DNA of 59,642 nt from Conservatibacter flavescens (GTDB lineage: Bacteria; Pseudomonadota; Gammaproteobacteria; Enterobacterales; Pasteurellaceae): NCBI RefSeq assembly GCF_002795425.1, contig NZ_PHHA01000016.1:1-59642 (forward strand). The letters run 5' to 3'. The first letter of the stretch is position 1, and the number at the start of each line of letters is the position of its first letter. This document shows positions 42,056-51,699 of the stretch, one piece after another. A program made the position numbers and the translations under genes. The notes under the pieces were generated by a model. It was not told where the DNA came from, searched no databases, and was given only the letters and a program-made list of their open reading frames with translations.

Positions 42056-44001
42056 TGATAGCTGAATTAGGAAATTATGCTCTGGCTTTAAGTTTAGCCG
42101 TTGCCATACTATTGGCTGTTTTTCCTTTATGGGGAGCAGAAAAAGGTAATGTTCAATTGATGTCATTGGCTCGCCCAATGACTTTTGGCTTGTTTATTAG
42201 TCTAACCATTTCATTTGTCGCCTTATTTTACTTATTCGCCACCAATGATTTTAGTGTGAAATACGTTGTTCACAATTCTAATACAAGCTTACCTCTCCAC
42301 TATCGCTTATCTGCTGTATGGGGATCTCATGAGGGTTCCTTATTACTGTGGATTTGGTTATTAACCTTGTGGGGAGCGGCTGTAGCTTGGTTTAGTAAAC
42401 AGTTACCTCAAGAGGCTGTCGCACGTGTATTAGGCATTATGGGGATCATTGCCATCGGCTTCTTAATTTTCGTTTTATTTACCTCTAATCCCTTTGATCG
42501 TACGTTCCCTGACTTTCCTGTAGATGGTCGAGAATTAAACCCGTTATTACAAGATGTTGGCTTAATTTTCCACCCACCATTGCTCTACATGGGCTATGTG
42601 GGATTCTCTGTTGCCTTTGCCTTTGCTATTGCCTCACTAATCAGTGGTAAATTAGACACCGCATGGGCAAGATGGTCACGCCCTTGGACTCTCGCGGCTT
42701 GGGTCTTTTTAACTTTAGGTATCGTATTAGGATCTTGGTGGGCTTATTATGAACTCGGCTGGGGCGGCTGGTGGTTTTGGGACCCCGTAGAAAATGCATC
42801 GCTTATGCCATGGTTGGCCGGCACCGCTTTAATTCATTCTCTATCGGTAACAGAAAAACGTGGTTCATTTAAAGCTTGGACTGTATTATTAGCGATCCTC
42901 GCTTTTTCTCTCTGTTTATTAGGGACATTCCTTGTTCGTTCGGGTATTTTAGTCTCTGTTCATGCCTTTGCTTCAGATCCAACGAGAGGCTTATATATAC
43001 TCGCCTACTTAATTGTCGTCATAGGTGGTTCCCTAGCCCTTTATGCCTACAAAGGTAGCCAAATTCGTTCTATTGACAATGCCGAAGCCTATTCACGTGA
43101 AAAAATGTTGTTATTAAATAATATCTTATTAATGACCGCACTTTGTGTCGTGTTACTCGGAACCTTACTGCCTTTAGTCCACAAACAAATTGGCTTAGGC
43201 ACGATTTCTATTGGTGCGCCATTTTTTGATCAAATGTTTTTAATCATTATGATCCCTTTTGCTCTCTTATTAGGAGTAGGACCATTAGTTAAATGGCGCA
43301 GAGACCAAGTCTCCCACATTCGTACACCGGTCATTATTAGCTTAATCATCATGCTAATCGCAGGATTTAGCTTACCTTATCTATTACAAGACCGTATTAC
43401 AACGAGCTCCGTACTGGGCGTGATGATGGCAGTTTTTATTGTGTCATTGAGCCTATACGAGCTTCACCAACGCGCCACGCATCGCCACAATTTCTTTGTC
43501 GGTTTAAGCAAATTATCCCGTTCACATTGGGGTATGGTATTGGCGCACTTAGGTGTCGCGATGACAGTATGGGGCATTGCTTTCAGTCAAAATTATAGTG
43601 TTGAACGTGATGTACGTATGCGTGTAGGCGATGTGGCTCAAATTGCAGACTATGAATATAAATTTCAAGGCATTACGGCGGCTAATGGCCCTAATTATGA
43701 AGGCGGAAAAGCGCAAGTTGATATTAGCAAGAATGGAAAATTTGAAACCACATTATATGCCGAAAAACGTTTTTACACCGTCAGTAAAATGACCATGACT
43801 GAAGCGGCTATTGATTGGGGATTTAGCCGTGATATTTATGTCGCACTCGGCGAAGCGCTTGGCGATGGTTCGTGGGCATTGCGCCTCTATTATAAACCGT
43901 TTATCCGGTGGATTTGGATTGGCGGTGTATTTATGGCGCTCGGCGGTTTACTCTGTATGTTCGATAAACGTTATCGTTTCTCTAAGGTATTGAAAAAATA
44001 A
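42055..44001 (+). CDS. ccmF: cytochrome c haem lyase CcmF
   Basis: Large inner-membrane protein (648 residues, about 15 segments) that receives haem from CcmE and ligates it to apocytochromes with CcmG and CcmH. The WWD domain reads GWGGWWFWDPVENASLMPWL, with conserved histidines in AVWGSHEGSLLLWIW and GLIFHPPLLYMGYVG. A periplasmic loop near the C terminus (about 515-610) precedes the last helix. Uptake core near 43137. Confidence 0.96.
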   Translation: MIAELGNYALALSLAVAILLAVFPLWGAEKGNVQLMSLARPMTFGLFISLTISFVALFYLFATNDFSVKYVVHNSNTSLPLHYRLSAVWGSHEGSLLLWIWLLTLWGAAVAWFSKQLPQEAVARVLGIMGIIAIGFLIFVLFTSNPFDRTFPDFPVDGRELNPLLQDVGLIFHPPLLYMGYVGFSVAFAFAIASLISGKLDTAWARWSRPWTLAAWVFLTLGIVLGSWWAYYELGWGGWWFWDPVENASLMPWLAGTALIHSLSVTEKRGSFKAWTVLLAILAFSLCLLGTFLVRSGILVSVHAFASDPTRGLYILAYLIVVIGGSLALYAYKGSQIRSIDNAEAYSREKMLLLNNILLMTALCVVLLGTLLPLVHKQIGLGTISIGAPFFDQMFLIIMIPFALLLGVGPLVKWRRDQVSHIRTPVIISLIIMLIAGFSLPYLLQDRITTSSVLGVMMAVFIVSLSLYELHQRATHRHNFFVGLSKLSRSHWGMVLAHLGVAMTVWGIAFSQNYSVERDVRMRVGDVAQIADYEYKFQGITAANGPNYEGGKAQVDISKNGKFETTLYAEKRFYTVSKMTMTEAAIDWGFSRDIYVALGEALGDGSWALRLYYKPFIRWIWIGGVFMALGGLLCMFDKRYRFSKVLKK

Positions 44002-44009
44002 TAAGTGCT

Positions 44010-44555
44010 ATGAAAAAGAAACTTTATATTCCATTAATTTTATTTTTAGCTCTCGCTTTCGCTTTTTTTGTGCAATTACAACGCAATGCTGGTGGGGAAG
44101 ATATTAAAGCCCTTGAATCCGCCTTGATCGGTAAACCTGTGCCAACTAAACCTTTGCAAGATTTATTTGGAGAAACACAATACGATCAAAGTTTATTCCA
44201 GCAAGGCAAACCCATTTTACTGAATGTCTGGGCTACTTGGTGTCCAACTTGCTATGCTGAACACCAATATTTAAATCAATTAGCAAAACAAGGCATTACC
44301 ATTATTGGAATTGATTATAAAGATGATCCTAAAAAAGCGATTAAGTGGTTAAAAGATTTAGATAACCCTTACCAAGCTGTACTGCTTGATGAAAAGGGTT
44401 CATTCGGTTTAGATTTAGGTGTATATGGTGCGCCAGAAACCTTTATTATAGATGGTAAAGGCATTATCCATTACCGCCATACCGGAGATGTGAACGATCG
44501 CGTATGGAATGAAACCTTAAAACCGATTTATGATAAATTGGCGGAGGGAAGCTGA
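44010..44555 (+). CDS. ccmG: thiol:disulfide interchange protein CcmG/DsbE
   Basis: Membrane-anchored periplasmic thioredoxin (181 residues) that reduces apocytochrome c cysteines before haem attachment. N-terminal anchor about 5-22, active site WATWCPTC with Cys78 and Cys81, and the cis-proline region VYGAPETFIID. It overlaps ccmH by 1 bp. Confidence 0.95.
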   Translation: MKKKLYIPLILFLALAFAFFVQLQRNAGGEDIKALESALIGKPVPTKPLQDLFGETQYDQSLFQQGKPILLNVWATWCPTCYAEHQYLNQLAKQGITIIGIDYKDDPKKAIKWLKDLDNPYQAVLLDEKGSFGLDLGVYGAPETFIIDGKGIIHYRHTGDVNDRVWNETLKPIYDKLAEGS

Positions 44556-45031
44556 TGAAAATATTGCAAAAACTCACCGCACTTTTACTGCTCAGCTTAA
44601 GTTTGAGTAGCTTTGCTGCCATTGATGCCTTAAATTTTGACTCCCCTGCACAGGAAAAAGACTATCATGCTCTTACACAAGAGCTGCGCTGCCCACAATG
44701 TCAAAATAATAATATAGCGGATTCTAATGCGACCATTGCTGTTGATATGCGCCATAAAGTGTTTGAATTGTTACAAGAGGGTAAATCCAAACAAGATGTG
44801 GTCAATTATATGGTTGAACGTTATGGTAATTTTGTGACCTACGATCCCCCTATCACGGCGGCCACACTGATTTTATGGATTGCTCCAATTTTATTAGTAT
44901 TAATCGGTATATTCATGCTATTTCGCCGTAGGCCACAAGTTCAGCAAAAAAGTGCGGGGCAAAATACAGTAGATTTAACTCAAGCTGAAAAACAGCGATT
45001 AGAGAAAATTTTAAACGGAGAAAAACAATGA
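44555..45031 (+). CDS. ccmH: cytochrome c maturation protein CcmH (short form)
   Basis: Periplasmic redox protein (158 residues) that passes electrons between CcmG and apocytochrome. Signal peptide 1-22, active site ELRCPQCQNNN with Cys46 and Cys49, membrane helix near 106-126. In E. coli this domain is fused to the TPR domain; here the TPR part is a separate gene (ccmI) overlapping by 4 bp. Uptake core near 44578. Confidence 0.93.
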   Translation: MKILQKLTALLLLSLSLSSFAAIDALNFDSPAQEKDYHALTQELRCPQCQNNNIADSNATIAVDMRHKVFELLQEGKSKQDVVNYMVERYGNFVTYDPPITAATLILWIAPILLVLIGIFMLFRRRPQVQQKSAGQNTVDLTQAEKQRLEKILNGEKQ

Positions 45032-45927
45032 TTTTTTGGTTTAGCATCGCCGTCATCACTGTGGTGATTGCATTAATTTGTTTTTATCCTTTGCTAAAAC
45101 GCAAGGAGCAGCACCAAGAGAATGTTGAACGTGATGCCTTAAATAAAGCGTTATACTTTGATCGTTTACAAGAAGTCGAGCGTGATGAAGCACAAGGGTT
45201 ATTAGACAATGCTGCGCAATTAAAAACCGAATTGCAGCAAGCCTTGCTAGAAGATATTCCCGCAGAGCAAACCGCCGATAATAAGGACAAAAAACGTTTT
45301 GGCGGAATTTGGTTTACATCCGGTTTACTCGCCCTAGCTATCATAGGCTTAGCCACCTACTTTAGCGTAGGTTCATGGCAGGCCGAAAACATGCTGGAAA
45401 AAACCTACGAAAAACTACCGCACTTTTATGAACGTTTAAAAGAAGAAGAAACACATCCTTTAAGCGAAACGGAACAACAACAATTTATTACCGCCTTACG
45501 ACTACATTTGCAAAAATCACCCGATGATGCAGCAGGCTGGTGGTTATTAGGGCAACTTGCAATGAGTATGGATAAAGGCCAGCTCGCCCATGACAGCTAT
45601 GCACGTGCCTATAAACTCTCTCCTGAGAATACAGATTATAAAATGGGCTTTGCCCGCATTTTAATGTTTTCAGATGATGCTTCGGATAAATTTAAAGGAG
45701 AAGAATTACTCAAAGAAGTTCTTCGTCAGGATCATACAAATTTCCAAGCCCTGAGTTTATTAGCTTTTCATTATTTTGAAAAAGAAGATTATAAAATGGC
45801 TGCAGTCACTTGGGCGATGATGTTACGTTTATTACCAGAAAACGATCCTCGCGTTCCATTATTAGAGAAAAGTATCCGCTCTGCTCGTGATGCTTTAGAA
45901 GAACAAGAAGCACCCCAATCCAAATAA
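45028..45927 (+). CDS. ccmI: cytochrome c maturation protein CcmI, TPR domain
   Basis: Apocytochrome chaperone (299 residues) that presents the C terminus of the substrate to CcmFH. Two membrane helices (about 2-22 and 95-112) flank a cytoplasmic charged loop; the periplasmic part carries TPR repeats, e.g. DDAAGWWLLGQLAMSM and KGEELLKEVLRQDHTNFQALSLLA. Similar to NrfG and to the C-terminal half of E. coli CcmH. Last gene of the cluster. Confidence 0.9.
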   Translation: MIFWFSIAVITVVIALICFYPLLKRKEQHQENVERDALNKALYFDRLQEVERDEAQGLLDNAAQLKTELQQALLEDIPAEQTADNKDKKRFGGIWFTSGLLALAIIGLATYFSVGSWQAENMLEKTYEKLPHFYERLKEEETHPLSETEQQQFITALRLHLQKSPDDAAGWWLLGQLAMSMDKGQLAHDSYARAYKLSPENTDYKMGFARILMFSDDASDKFKGEELLKEVLRQDHTNFQALSLLAFHYFEKEDYKMAAVTWAMMLRLLPENDPRVPLLEKSIRSARDALEEQEAPQSK

Positions 45928-45932
45928 CAACC

Positions 45933-45962
45933 GATCGGAACAGGAAATATTCTGTTCCGATC
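45933..45962. terminator. bidirectional terminator between ccmI and the allose operon
   Basis: GATCGGAACAG (45933-45943) pairs with CTGTTCCGATC (45952-45962), 11 bp perfect with an 8-base loop. It separates convergent units. Confidence 0.75.
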
Positions 45963-45974
45963 TTCGCACATCTA

Positions 45975-46424
45975 TCAAGAAACACGCTCAAAGCCTGCTA
46001 TCATATCCAAACGTTTTTGATGCCGACCGCCATCATAAGCAGTATTCAACCATAATGTCGCAAGGGCAAGTGCTTTTTCGGGAGAAATAATATTTGCGCC
46101 AAAAGCAATAATATTGGCATTATTATGTTCTCGACACATTAAAGCAGTAAACTCATCCGCACATAATGCACAGCGGATACCAGCTATTTTATTTGCCGCA
46201 ATAGAGATACCCACCCCCGTCCCACAAATCAATATGCCGGCTTCAGCATTTTCGGTATTAATGGCTTGCGCGACTTTATGCGCATAGATAGGATAGTCCG
46301 TTCTTTCTTGATCGAATGTTCCCATATCCATGATGTGATACCCTTGTTTTGTTAGCTTCTCAATTAAAAATCGTTTATGATTTAATCCGATATGATCGGA
46401 ACCAATCGCAATCCTTTTCATCAT
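45975..46424 (-). CDS. rpiB: RpiB/AlsI-type sugar-phosphate isomerase
   Basis: Isomerase of 149 residues from the RpiB/LacAB family. In this operon it most likely converts allose 6-phosphate to allulose 6-phosphate and may also act on ribose 5-phosphate. Motifs: IAIGSDHIGLNHK at the start, ICGTGVGISIAANKIAGIR with the catalytic cysteine, and REHNNANIIAFGANI. The start codon overlaps the alsK stop (TAATG). The second ATG (46421) is equally possible. Confidence 0.92.
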   Translation of the reverse strand: MMKRIAIGSDHIGLNHKRFLIEKLTKQGYHIMDMGTFDQERTDYPIYAHKVAQAINTENAEAGILICGTGVGISIAANKIAGIRCALCADEFTALMCREHNNANIIAFGANIISPEKALALATLWLNTAYDGGRHQKRLDMIAGFERVS

Positions 46425-47317
46425 TACCTCTCACATGATTGAGCATATAACGCCGCACCAATTGCCCCATTAAATGAGGAAGATTCGGCTTTTAATATCT
46501 TTAATTCATTATATGGCAAAGGTTTACGCACATATTTCCCTATTAATGATTTCAATTTTTCAATGGGAAAATCTTGCATATCCATCACACCACCACCCAA
46601 AATTAATACTTCGGAATCAAATAAATTAACTGCGGTGCTAATGGCTTTTGCGGCTTGTACCAAATAATCCTGAATAAATGTCTCTTGTGAGGACTTTTTA
46701 AAAATAAGATCAATCGGATAATCAAATTGATTGTGCTCAAACCAACGTTTTAACGCAATCCCCGAACAAGTTGTTTCTAGACAACCATAGTTACCACAAC
46801 CACACCGAATATCTTCATCGCCATAGGGAATATGCCCCAATTCGCCGGCAACACCATGCGCGCCAATAAATAAATGACCTTTATTCCAAATAGCAAATCC
46901 CATGCCTGATCCCAAATAAGCCGCCAAGACTAATTTATCGGTTAATTTATAGTGATGAATATCGTAGATCATTTGTAAATTCACATCGCGCTCTAAAAAA
47001 ACAGCACAATGGAAATGTTGAGATAAAGACGAACTCAATTGATCCAATTCCTCTTGTGATACGGAAAGGTTCGGTACGGATAAAACACGCTTGCGATCTG
47101 CAGAAATCGCCGCAGGCAGCCCAACCACAATACATTCAATCGCGGTCGATAAAAAACGCTCACAGAATGTGATTAATCCATGCACTAATCCCTGCGTTAA
47201 TATTTCTGATGTTTTTTTACGCTCCGTTACCAGCACATCCCCACGCATATCCATGACACATATACGAATATGAGTGGCTCCCATATCAACCCCGATGACC
47301 ACCTTTTCATTTTTCAT
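46424..47317 (-). CDS. alsK: D-allose kinase (ROK family)
   Basis: Phosphorylates D-allose to allose 6-phosphate in the cytoplasm (297 residues). It starts VVIGVDMGATHIRICVMDM (ATP phosphate loop), has AYLGSGMGFAIW and the ROK zinc motif CGCGNYGCLETTCSG preceded by GELGHIPYGD. ATG 47317 is chosen because GAGGA lies just upstream; the frame extends 16 codons into alsE without a ribosome site. Neighbours alsE and rpiB form the same pathway. Confidence 0.9.
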   Translation of the reverse strand: MKNEKVVIGVDMGATHIRICVMDMRGDVLVTERKKTSEILTQGLVHGLITFCERFLSTAIECIVVGLPAAISADRKRVLSVPNLSVSQEELDQLSSSLSQHFHCAVFLERDVNLQMIYDIHHYKLTDKLVLAAYLGSGMGFAIWNKGHLFIGAHGVAGELGHIPYGDEDIRCGCGNYGCLETTCSGIALKRWFEHNQFDYPIDLIFKKSSQETFIQDYLVQAAKAISTAVNLFDSEVLILGGGVMDMQDFPIEKLKSLIGKYVRKPLPYNELKILKAESSSFNGAIGAALYAQSCER

Positions 47318-47328
47318 GGCAACGTCCT

Positions 47329-47997
47329 CTAATATTGAGAAATATCTTTTTTCATGATTTCCCATGCTTCTGCAATATTTTCAGCATTATTAAATAACCC
47401 CGAACTGCCCACAATAAGCACATCAGCCCCAGCATTAATTAACATCTCATAGGTTTTAGGGTTACATGAACCATCAACTTCGATTTCATATTGCAATGTA
47501 TTTTCTTCTCTAAACGATTGTAATTCTTTAATTTTTTCTAACATTTCAGGAATAAAAGCCTGTCCAGCAAATCCGGGATCGACCGTTAATACGGTTACTT
47601 TATCTGCTTTATGCAAATAATATTTTGCATTTTCCACCGCACTTTCAGGATTAAAAATAATGCCGACTTTCATACCTAACCTTTTAATTTTGTCAATAAT
47701 TCTAAAGGCTTGACCAGAAATGGTTTCAACGTGCAAGGTCACCATATCACAGCCGGCTTGAGCAAGATCATCAATATAATTTTCAGGGTGAGTAACCATC
47801 AAATGACAATCCAAAGGCTTGGTCGCAATTTTCTTCACCTGGCTCACAAAAAAAGGTGAAAGTGTCAGATTTGGCACATAATGACCGTCCATAATGTCAA
47901 TATGGAAATAGCCAACATGTTGATCGAGAAACTCAATTTGTTCTTTAAATTTTGTTAAATCCATGCACATTAAAGAAGGTGCGATTAAAACTTTCAT
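47329..47997 (-). CDS. alsE: D-allulose-6-phosphate 3-epimerase
   Basis: Epimerase of the ribulose-phosphate 3-epimerase family (222 residues), turning allulose 6-phosphate into fructose 6-phosphate. TIM-barrel motifs: IAPSLMCMD, FHIDIMDGHYVPN (metal His and Asp), LDCHLMVTHPE, LTVDPGFAGQAFIPEM and EVDGSCNPKT. Context separates it from the pentose pathway enzyme Rpe. The only full uptake core of the als region lies here, near 47636. Confidence 0.9.
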   Translation of the reverse strand: MKVLIAPSLMCMDLTKFKEQIEFLDQHVGYFHIDIMDGHYVPNLTLSPFFVSQVKKIATKPLDCHLMVTHPENYIDDLAQAGCDMVTLHVETISGQAFRIIDKIKRLGMKVGIIFNPESAVENAKYYLHKADKVTVLTVDPGFAGQAFIPEMLEKIKELQSFREENTLQYEIEVDGSCNPKTYEMLINAGADVLIVGSSGLFNNAENIAEAWEIMKKDISQY

Positions 47998-48013
47998 AAC
48001 GATACCTCATAAA

Positions 48014-48961
48014 TTAACGACTGATTAATCGATCTAATGCCACAGCAACAATAATTAATCCGCCCATTACAACTAATTGATAATAAGTTTGAACTTGTAA
48101 AATATTTAATCCGTTGTTAATCGTGCCGATAATCAATCCGCCAATCACCACTGAAAAAATACGCCCTTTACCGCCAAAAAAGCTCGTGCCACCAATTATG
48201 GCGCTTGCAATCGCATAGGTTTCAAAACCAACACCGGCTAAAGGTTCTGCAGCACCTAAACGCGCCGTTGACACAACTCCAGCAAGCCCCGCACAAATAC
48301 CGGAGATAATAAATACCGCCATCGTATGAAATTTCACATCAATTCCCGAATAATAGGCAGATTCTTTATTCCCGCCTAACGCATAAATATTGCGCCCTAA
48401 ACGGGTTTTACTGGTTAAAAACCACAACATAAACGCCACCAAAATGGCAAAAACAACGGGAACGGGGATAAATAAAATATCTTGTGCAAAAAAATCCACA
48501 AATTCGAAAGAAAAGCCATAAACTGAATTGGCATCGGAAATAATTAATGTAATGCCACGAAAAATGGCATTTGTTCCTAATGTGATAATAAATGGATGTA
48601 ATCCGGTATAATTCACTAATGCACCGTTAATCGCACCTAATGCGCCCCCAACTAGCACACCGCCAATGATTGCAGCGAATACAGGATCAATACCCGCTAT
48701 CATTAACTTAGCCGTTACCATACCCGCTAGGGCAAGAATAGCGCCCACAGATAAATCAATACCCGCAATTAGAATCGCAAAGAACTCTCCCATACCGATT
48801 AATACGGTAACGGAGCTTTGTACAAAGATTTGCCGAATATTATTTGTTGTTAAAAAATACTGTCCGGAAATAGCGCCAAAGATTAATACGATGATGCCTA
48901 AAATAAAAAACGTTCCGTATTTTTCCCAGAACTGTGGGAAATTAAATTTTGCCGTATTCAT
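48014..48961 (-). CDS. alsC: D-allose ABC transporter permease AlsC
   Basis: Inner-membrane permease (315 residues, eight to ten membrane segments) of the ribose-type sugar importer family. Typical blocks are AGIDLSVGAILALAGMVTAK, LGTNAIFRGITLIISD and YALGGNKESAYYSGI, and the C-terminal GGLIIVAVALDRL. It follows alsA after 2 bp. Confidence 0.92.
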   Translation of the reverse strand: MNTAKFNFPQFWEKYGTFFILGIIVLIFGAISGQYFLTTNNIRQIFVQSSVTVLIGMGEFFAILIAGIDLSVGAILALAGMVTAKLMIAGIDPVFAAIIGGVLVGGALGAINGALVNYTGLHPFIITLGTNAIFRGITLIISDANSVYGFSFEFVDFFAQDILFIPVPVVFAILVAFMLWFLTSKTRLGRNIYALGGNKESAYYSGIDVKFHTMAVFIISGICAGLAGVVSTARLGAAEPLAGVGFETYAIASAIIGGTSFFGGKGRIFSVVIGGLIIGTINNGLNILQVQTYYQLVVMGGLIIVAVALDRLISR

Positions 48962-48963
48962 TA

Positions 48964-50502
48964 TTAATGTACCTCTCTCATGTCGGGTAATGCCCAGCTC
49001 ATAATCATTTCTTCAGTTAAATGTCTATCGTTGTCTAAAATTGTTGAAATTTCGCCTTCTCTAAACACTGCTATACGATCACAAACCGACATAATTTCCG
49101 GTAATTCCGATGACACCATCAAAATGGCTTTACCTTGTTCGGCCAACTGACGCATAATTTTGTAAATTTCTGTCTTAGCGCCTATATCAATACCGCGTGT
49201 CGGTTCATCAAAGATGAGAATATCCGGTTCACAAATTAACCATTTGGCAATAATCACTTTTTGCTGATTACCACCGGAAAGTTCGGTTATATTTTGATCA
49301 AGAGAAGCACATTTAATGTTTAAAAGCGCTTTTTGTTGCTCCGCGAATTGGTTTTCTTGTATACAATCAAATAGACCTATAGCGCCTTTGTAATGCCCAT
49401 CTTTTAAGCTTTTGGAGATAGCAATATTTTGTACAATAGAAAAATTATGGAAAAAGCCGTTTTCACGCCGACTTTCTGTGATATAAGCCATACCTTTAGT
49501 AATCGCTTCAAGGGGTGAAGACGGCGTAATCTTATTGCCATGCAAATAGATTTCGCCTGAAATACGTTTATCTACACCAAAAATGCAGTTCATTAATTCT
49601 GTTCGCCCCGCGCCCACTAAGCCGGCAAAACCTAAGATCTCACCTTTATTTAGCTGAAATGACACATTATTGACTTGTTTGTATTTTTTACCGGTTAAAT
49701 TATTCACCTCAAAAATTACTTGTGACGATTTTGAGCTTTCCATACCGGTAAAACGAGATTCAACATCACGTCCGACCATTAAGCGTATAATTTCCTGATT
49801 GGTAATATCGTTAATCATGCCGGAAGTCACACTACTACCATCTTTTAGGATCGTATAGCGATTAGCAATTTGACGGATTTCATTCATTTTATGCGAGATA
49901 TAAATAATGGCTTTACCCTCTTCTCTTAATTGCTTCATAATGAAGAAAAGATATTCAATTTCTGAATGGGTTAAGGAAGATGTAGGTTCATCCATAATAA
50001 TCACCTTGACATCAGAAATTAAAACTTTTGCAATTTCAATCATTTGTTTGTAAGAAATAGAAAGATTTCCGACCTTTTCATCTAAACTCACTTTAAGTCC
50101 AAGACGTAATAAAATGATTGATGCCTGAGATCGCATTCGCTTCCAATCAATGATCGGAATCCCCATCACGTTCTTAACAATCAAACGGCCAATAAATAAA
50201 TTTTCTAATACCGTTAATTCATCAATTAAACTCAATTCTTGATAAATAATCCCGATACCCAACCTAGCTGCGAGTTTATGATCCAAATATTCATACTCAA
50301 TATTATTGACCGTTACTGTGCCTGAACTCGGTTTATGCAGGCCAGACAATATTTTCATTAATGTGGATTTGCCCGCACCGTTTTCCCCAAGCAATGCATG
50401 AATTTCATGAGTATAAATATCAAGATCGACATTTTTTAATGCTTTTACCGCCCCAAAACATTTAGAAATATTTTTCATTTGAATTAACAAGTTATGGCTC
50501 AT
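48964..50502 (-). CDS. alsA: D-allose ABC transporter ATP-binding protein AlsA
   Basis: Double ATPase (512 residues) of a ribose-type importer. The first ABC domain has Walker A LGENGAGKSTLMKIL (about 36-50) and a Walker B VIIMDEPTSSL. The second has a degenerate Walker A GLVGAGRTELMN and a complete signature LSGGNQQKV with DILIFDEPTRGIDIGAKTE. That asymmetry is normal for the family. GGGAGGAAAT precedes the ATG. Confidence 0.93.
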   Translation of the reverse strand: MSHNLLIQMKNISKCFGAVKALKNVDLDIYTHEIHALLGENGAGKSTLMKILSGLHKPSSGTVTVNNIEYEYLDHKLAARLGIGIIYQELSLIDELTVLENLFIGRLIVKNVMGIPIIDWKRMRSQASIILLRLGLKVSLDEKVGNLSISYKQMIEIAKVLISDVKVIIMDEPTSSLTHSEIEYLFFIMKQLREEGKAIIYISHKMNEIRQIANRYTILKDGSSVTSGMINDITNQEIIRLMVGRDVESRFTGMESSKSSQVIFEVNNLTGKKYKQVNNVSFQLNKGEILGFAGLVGAGRTELMNCIFGVDKRISGEIYLHGNKITPSSPLEAITKGMAYITESRRENGFFHNFSIVQNIAISKSLKDGHYKGAIGLFDCIQENQFAEQQKALLNIKCASLDQNITELSGGNQQKVIIAKWLICEPDILIFDEPTRGIDIGAKTEIYKIMRQLAEQGKAILMVSSELPEIMSVCDRIAVFREGEISTILDNDRHLTEEMIMSWALPDMREVH

Positions 50503-50538
50503 ATTTCCTCCCTAACGGCTTCTATCACAAAGGTAAAT

Positions 50539-50573
50539 CTAAGGGAACGGTAAAATTTTCTGCATTCCCTTAG
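50539..50573 (-). other. mRNA stem-loop between alsB and alsA
   Basis: CTAAGGGAA (50539-50547) pairs perfectly with TTCCCTTAG (50565-50573). There is no T run on the transcribed strand, so it is more likely a 3'-end stabiliser that raises binding-protein mRNA over the rest than a true terminator. Confidence 0.65.
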
Positions 50574-50581
50574 GTGGAAAC

Positions 50582-51517
50582 TTACTCAGTGACAAGAATG
50601 GAATCGACGGTAATAAATGCCGATGCTTGTTCCACTGGAATTTGCTTACCCGATTTATGCGCCTCCACTAATAAACGTAATCCTTTTGCGCCGATCTCCG
50701 CAGGGTCTTGTGCGACTGTGGCCGTTAATTTTCCTTCGCTCACCATTTTTTTCGCTTCCGGGATACCATCTGTACCCACCACGATGATTTGTCCTTGTTT
50801 TCCCGCATTAATGACTGCCTGTGCCGCTCCCATTGCCATCGTATCGTTAGCAGCATAGAACGCTTTAAGGTTTGGATTTCTTGATAGAACGTTAGTCGCC
50901 ACATCTAAGGCTTTAATACGATCCCAGTCGGCAGGTTGGCTTGCGACTAACTTTATTGTCGAATTTTTAGCGAAAACATCAGTAGCACCACGACGACGTG
51001 CTTCACCTGAAGCATTTCCGGCTTTTCCTTCAATAATGGCAACCTCTCCGCCGGCACTACCTAATTTATCCACAATAAATTGTGCAGCCTTACCGCCCAC
51101 TGCAACATTATCCGTCGTAATAAATGCTTCCACATTGCCTTTTGCTTTACTCAAATTATCCGTATCAATTTTTTCATCTAAATTGACCAAATAGATTCCC
51201 TTGCGATAGGCTTTTGCCACCGGCATAACCAAATTCGCCGGCGAAAGCGGAGCAAACGCAATGCCTTTATAATCTTTATTAATTAAGTCCTCAAAAAGTT
51301 GAAGCTGGGACTGATAATCGCCCTCTGAAGGTGAAGCAAAAATATCTACTGAAACACCTAATTCTTTTGCTTCTTTTTCAATCCCTGCTTTCATATCCAC
51401 CCAATATGGATTGGATAGGGTTTTTAGAATCACTGCATATTCCGCAGAATATGCATTCATTGAACACACTAATCCCAGAGCCACTAAACCACTTTTTAAT
51501 GTTTTTAATACTTTCAT
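50582..51517 (-). CDS. alsB: D-allose-binding periplasmic protein AlsB
   Basis: Periplasmic sugar-binding protein (311 residues, the same as E. coli AlsB), delivering D-allose to AlsAC. Signal peptide 1-23 ending NAYSA, then EYAVILKTLSNPYWVDMKAG. The ribose/galactose-type binding fold shows AFAPLSPANLVMPV and YAANDTMAMGAAQAV. ATG 51517 is chosen because GGAGAG is well spaced before it; the frame extends six codons further up. First gene of the operon after the operators at 51592-51695. Confidence 0.93.
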   Translation of the reverse strand: MKVLKTLKSGLVALGLVCSMNAYSAEYAVILKTLSNPYWVDMKAGIEKEAKELGVSVDIFASPSEGDYQSQLQLFEDLINKDYKGIAFAPLSPANLVMPVAKAYRKGIYLVNLDEKIDTDNLSKAKGNVEAFITTDNVAVGGKAAQFIVDKLGSAGGEVAIIEGKAGNASGEARRRGATDVFAKNSTIKLVASQPADWDRIKALDVATNVLSRNPNLKAFYAANDTMAMGAAQAVINAGKQGQIIVVGTDGIPEAKKMVSEGKLTATVAQDPAEIGAKGLRLLVEAHKSGKQIPVEQASAFITVDSILVTE

Positions 51518-51591
51518 CTGATCTCTCCTCATCAATTAAACGAACGACCTGCCTTATACCGCAACATAAAAATAGTGATGATATAAACCAC

Positions 51592-51695
51592 AAACTTCAC
51601 TATTTTTTATGTGAAGTTTATTTTTTCCTATTTATACCACTATTTTAGGATTAAAAAAGAGATCAACTTCACAAAATAAAAAATATTATGAAGTT
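51592..51695. promoter_or_regulatory. two inverted repeats, candidate AlsR operators
   Basis: AAACTTCAC-N10-GTGAAGTTT (51592-51619) is perfect over 9 bp per arm. A second copy, AACTTCA-N17-TGAAGTT, is at 51665-51695. Both lie 75-180 bp upstream of alsB and share the core AACTTCA. RpiR-family repressors bind such palindromes and the gene for one lies just upstream. Confidence 0.7.
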
Positions 51696-51699
51696 TAAT

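Noticed and set aside
51560-51600. A CRP site before alsB (TGTGG-N6-TCATC).
   Set aside because: It matches only about seven of ten key bases; too weak next to the strong RpiR-type palindromes to report as a site.
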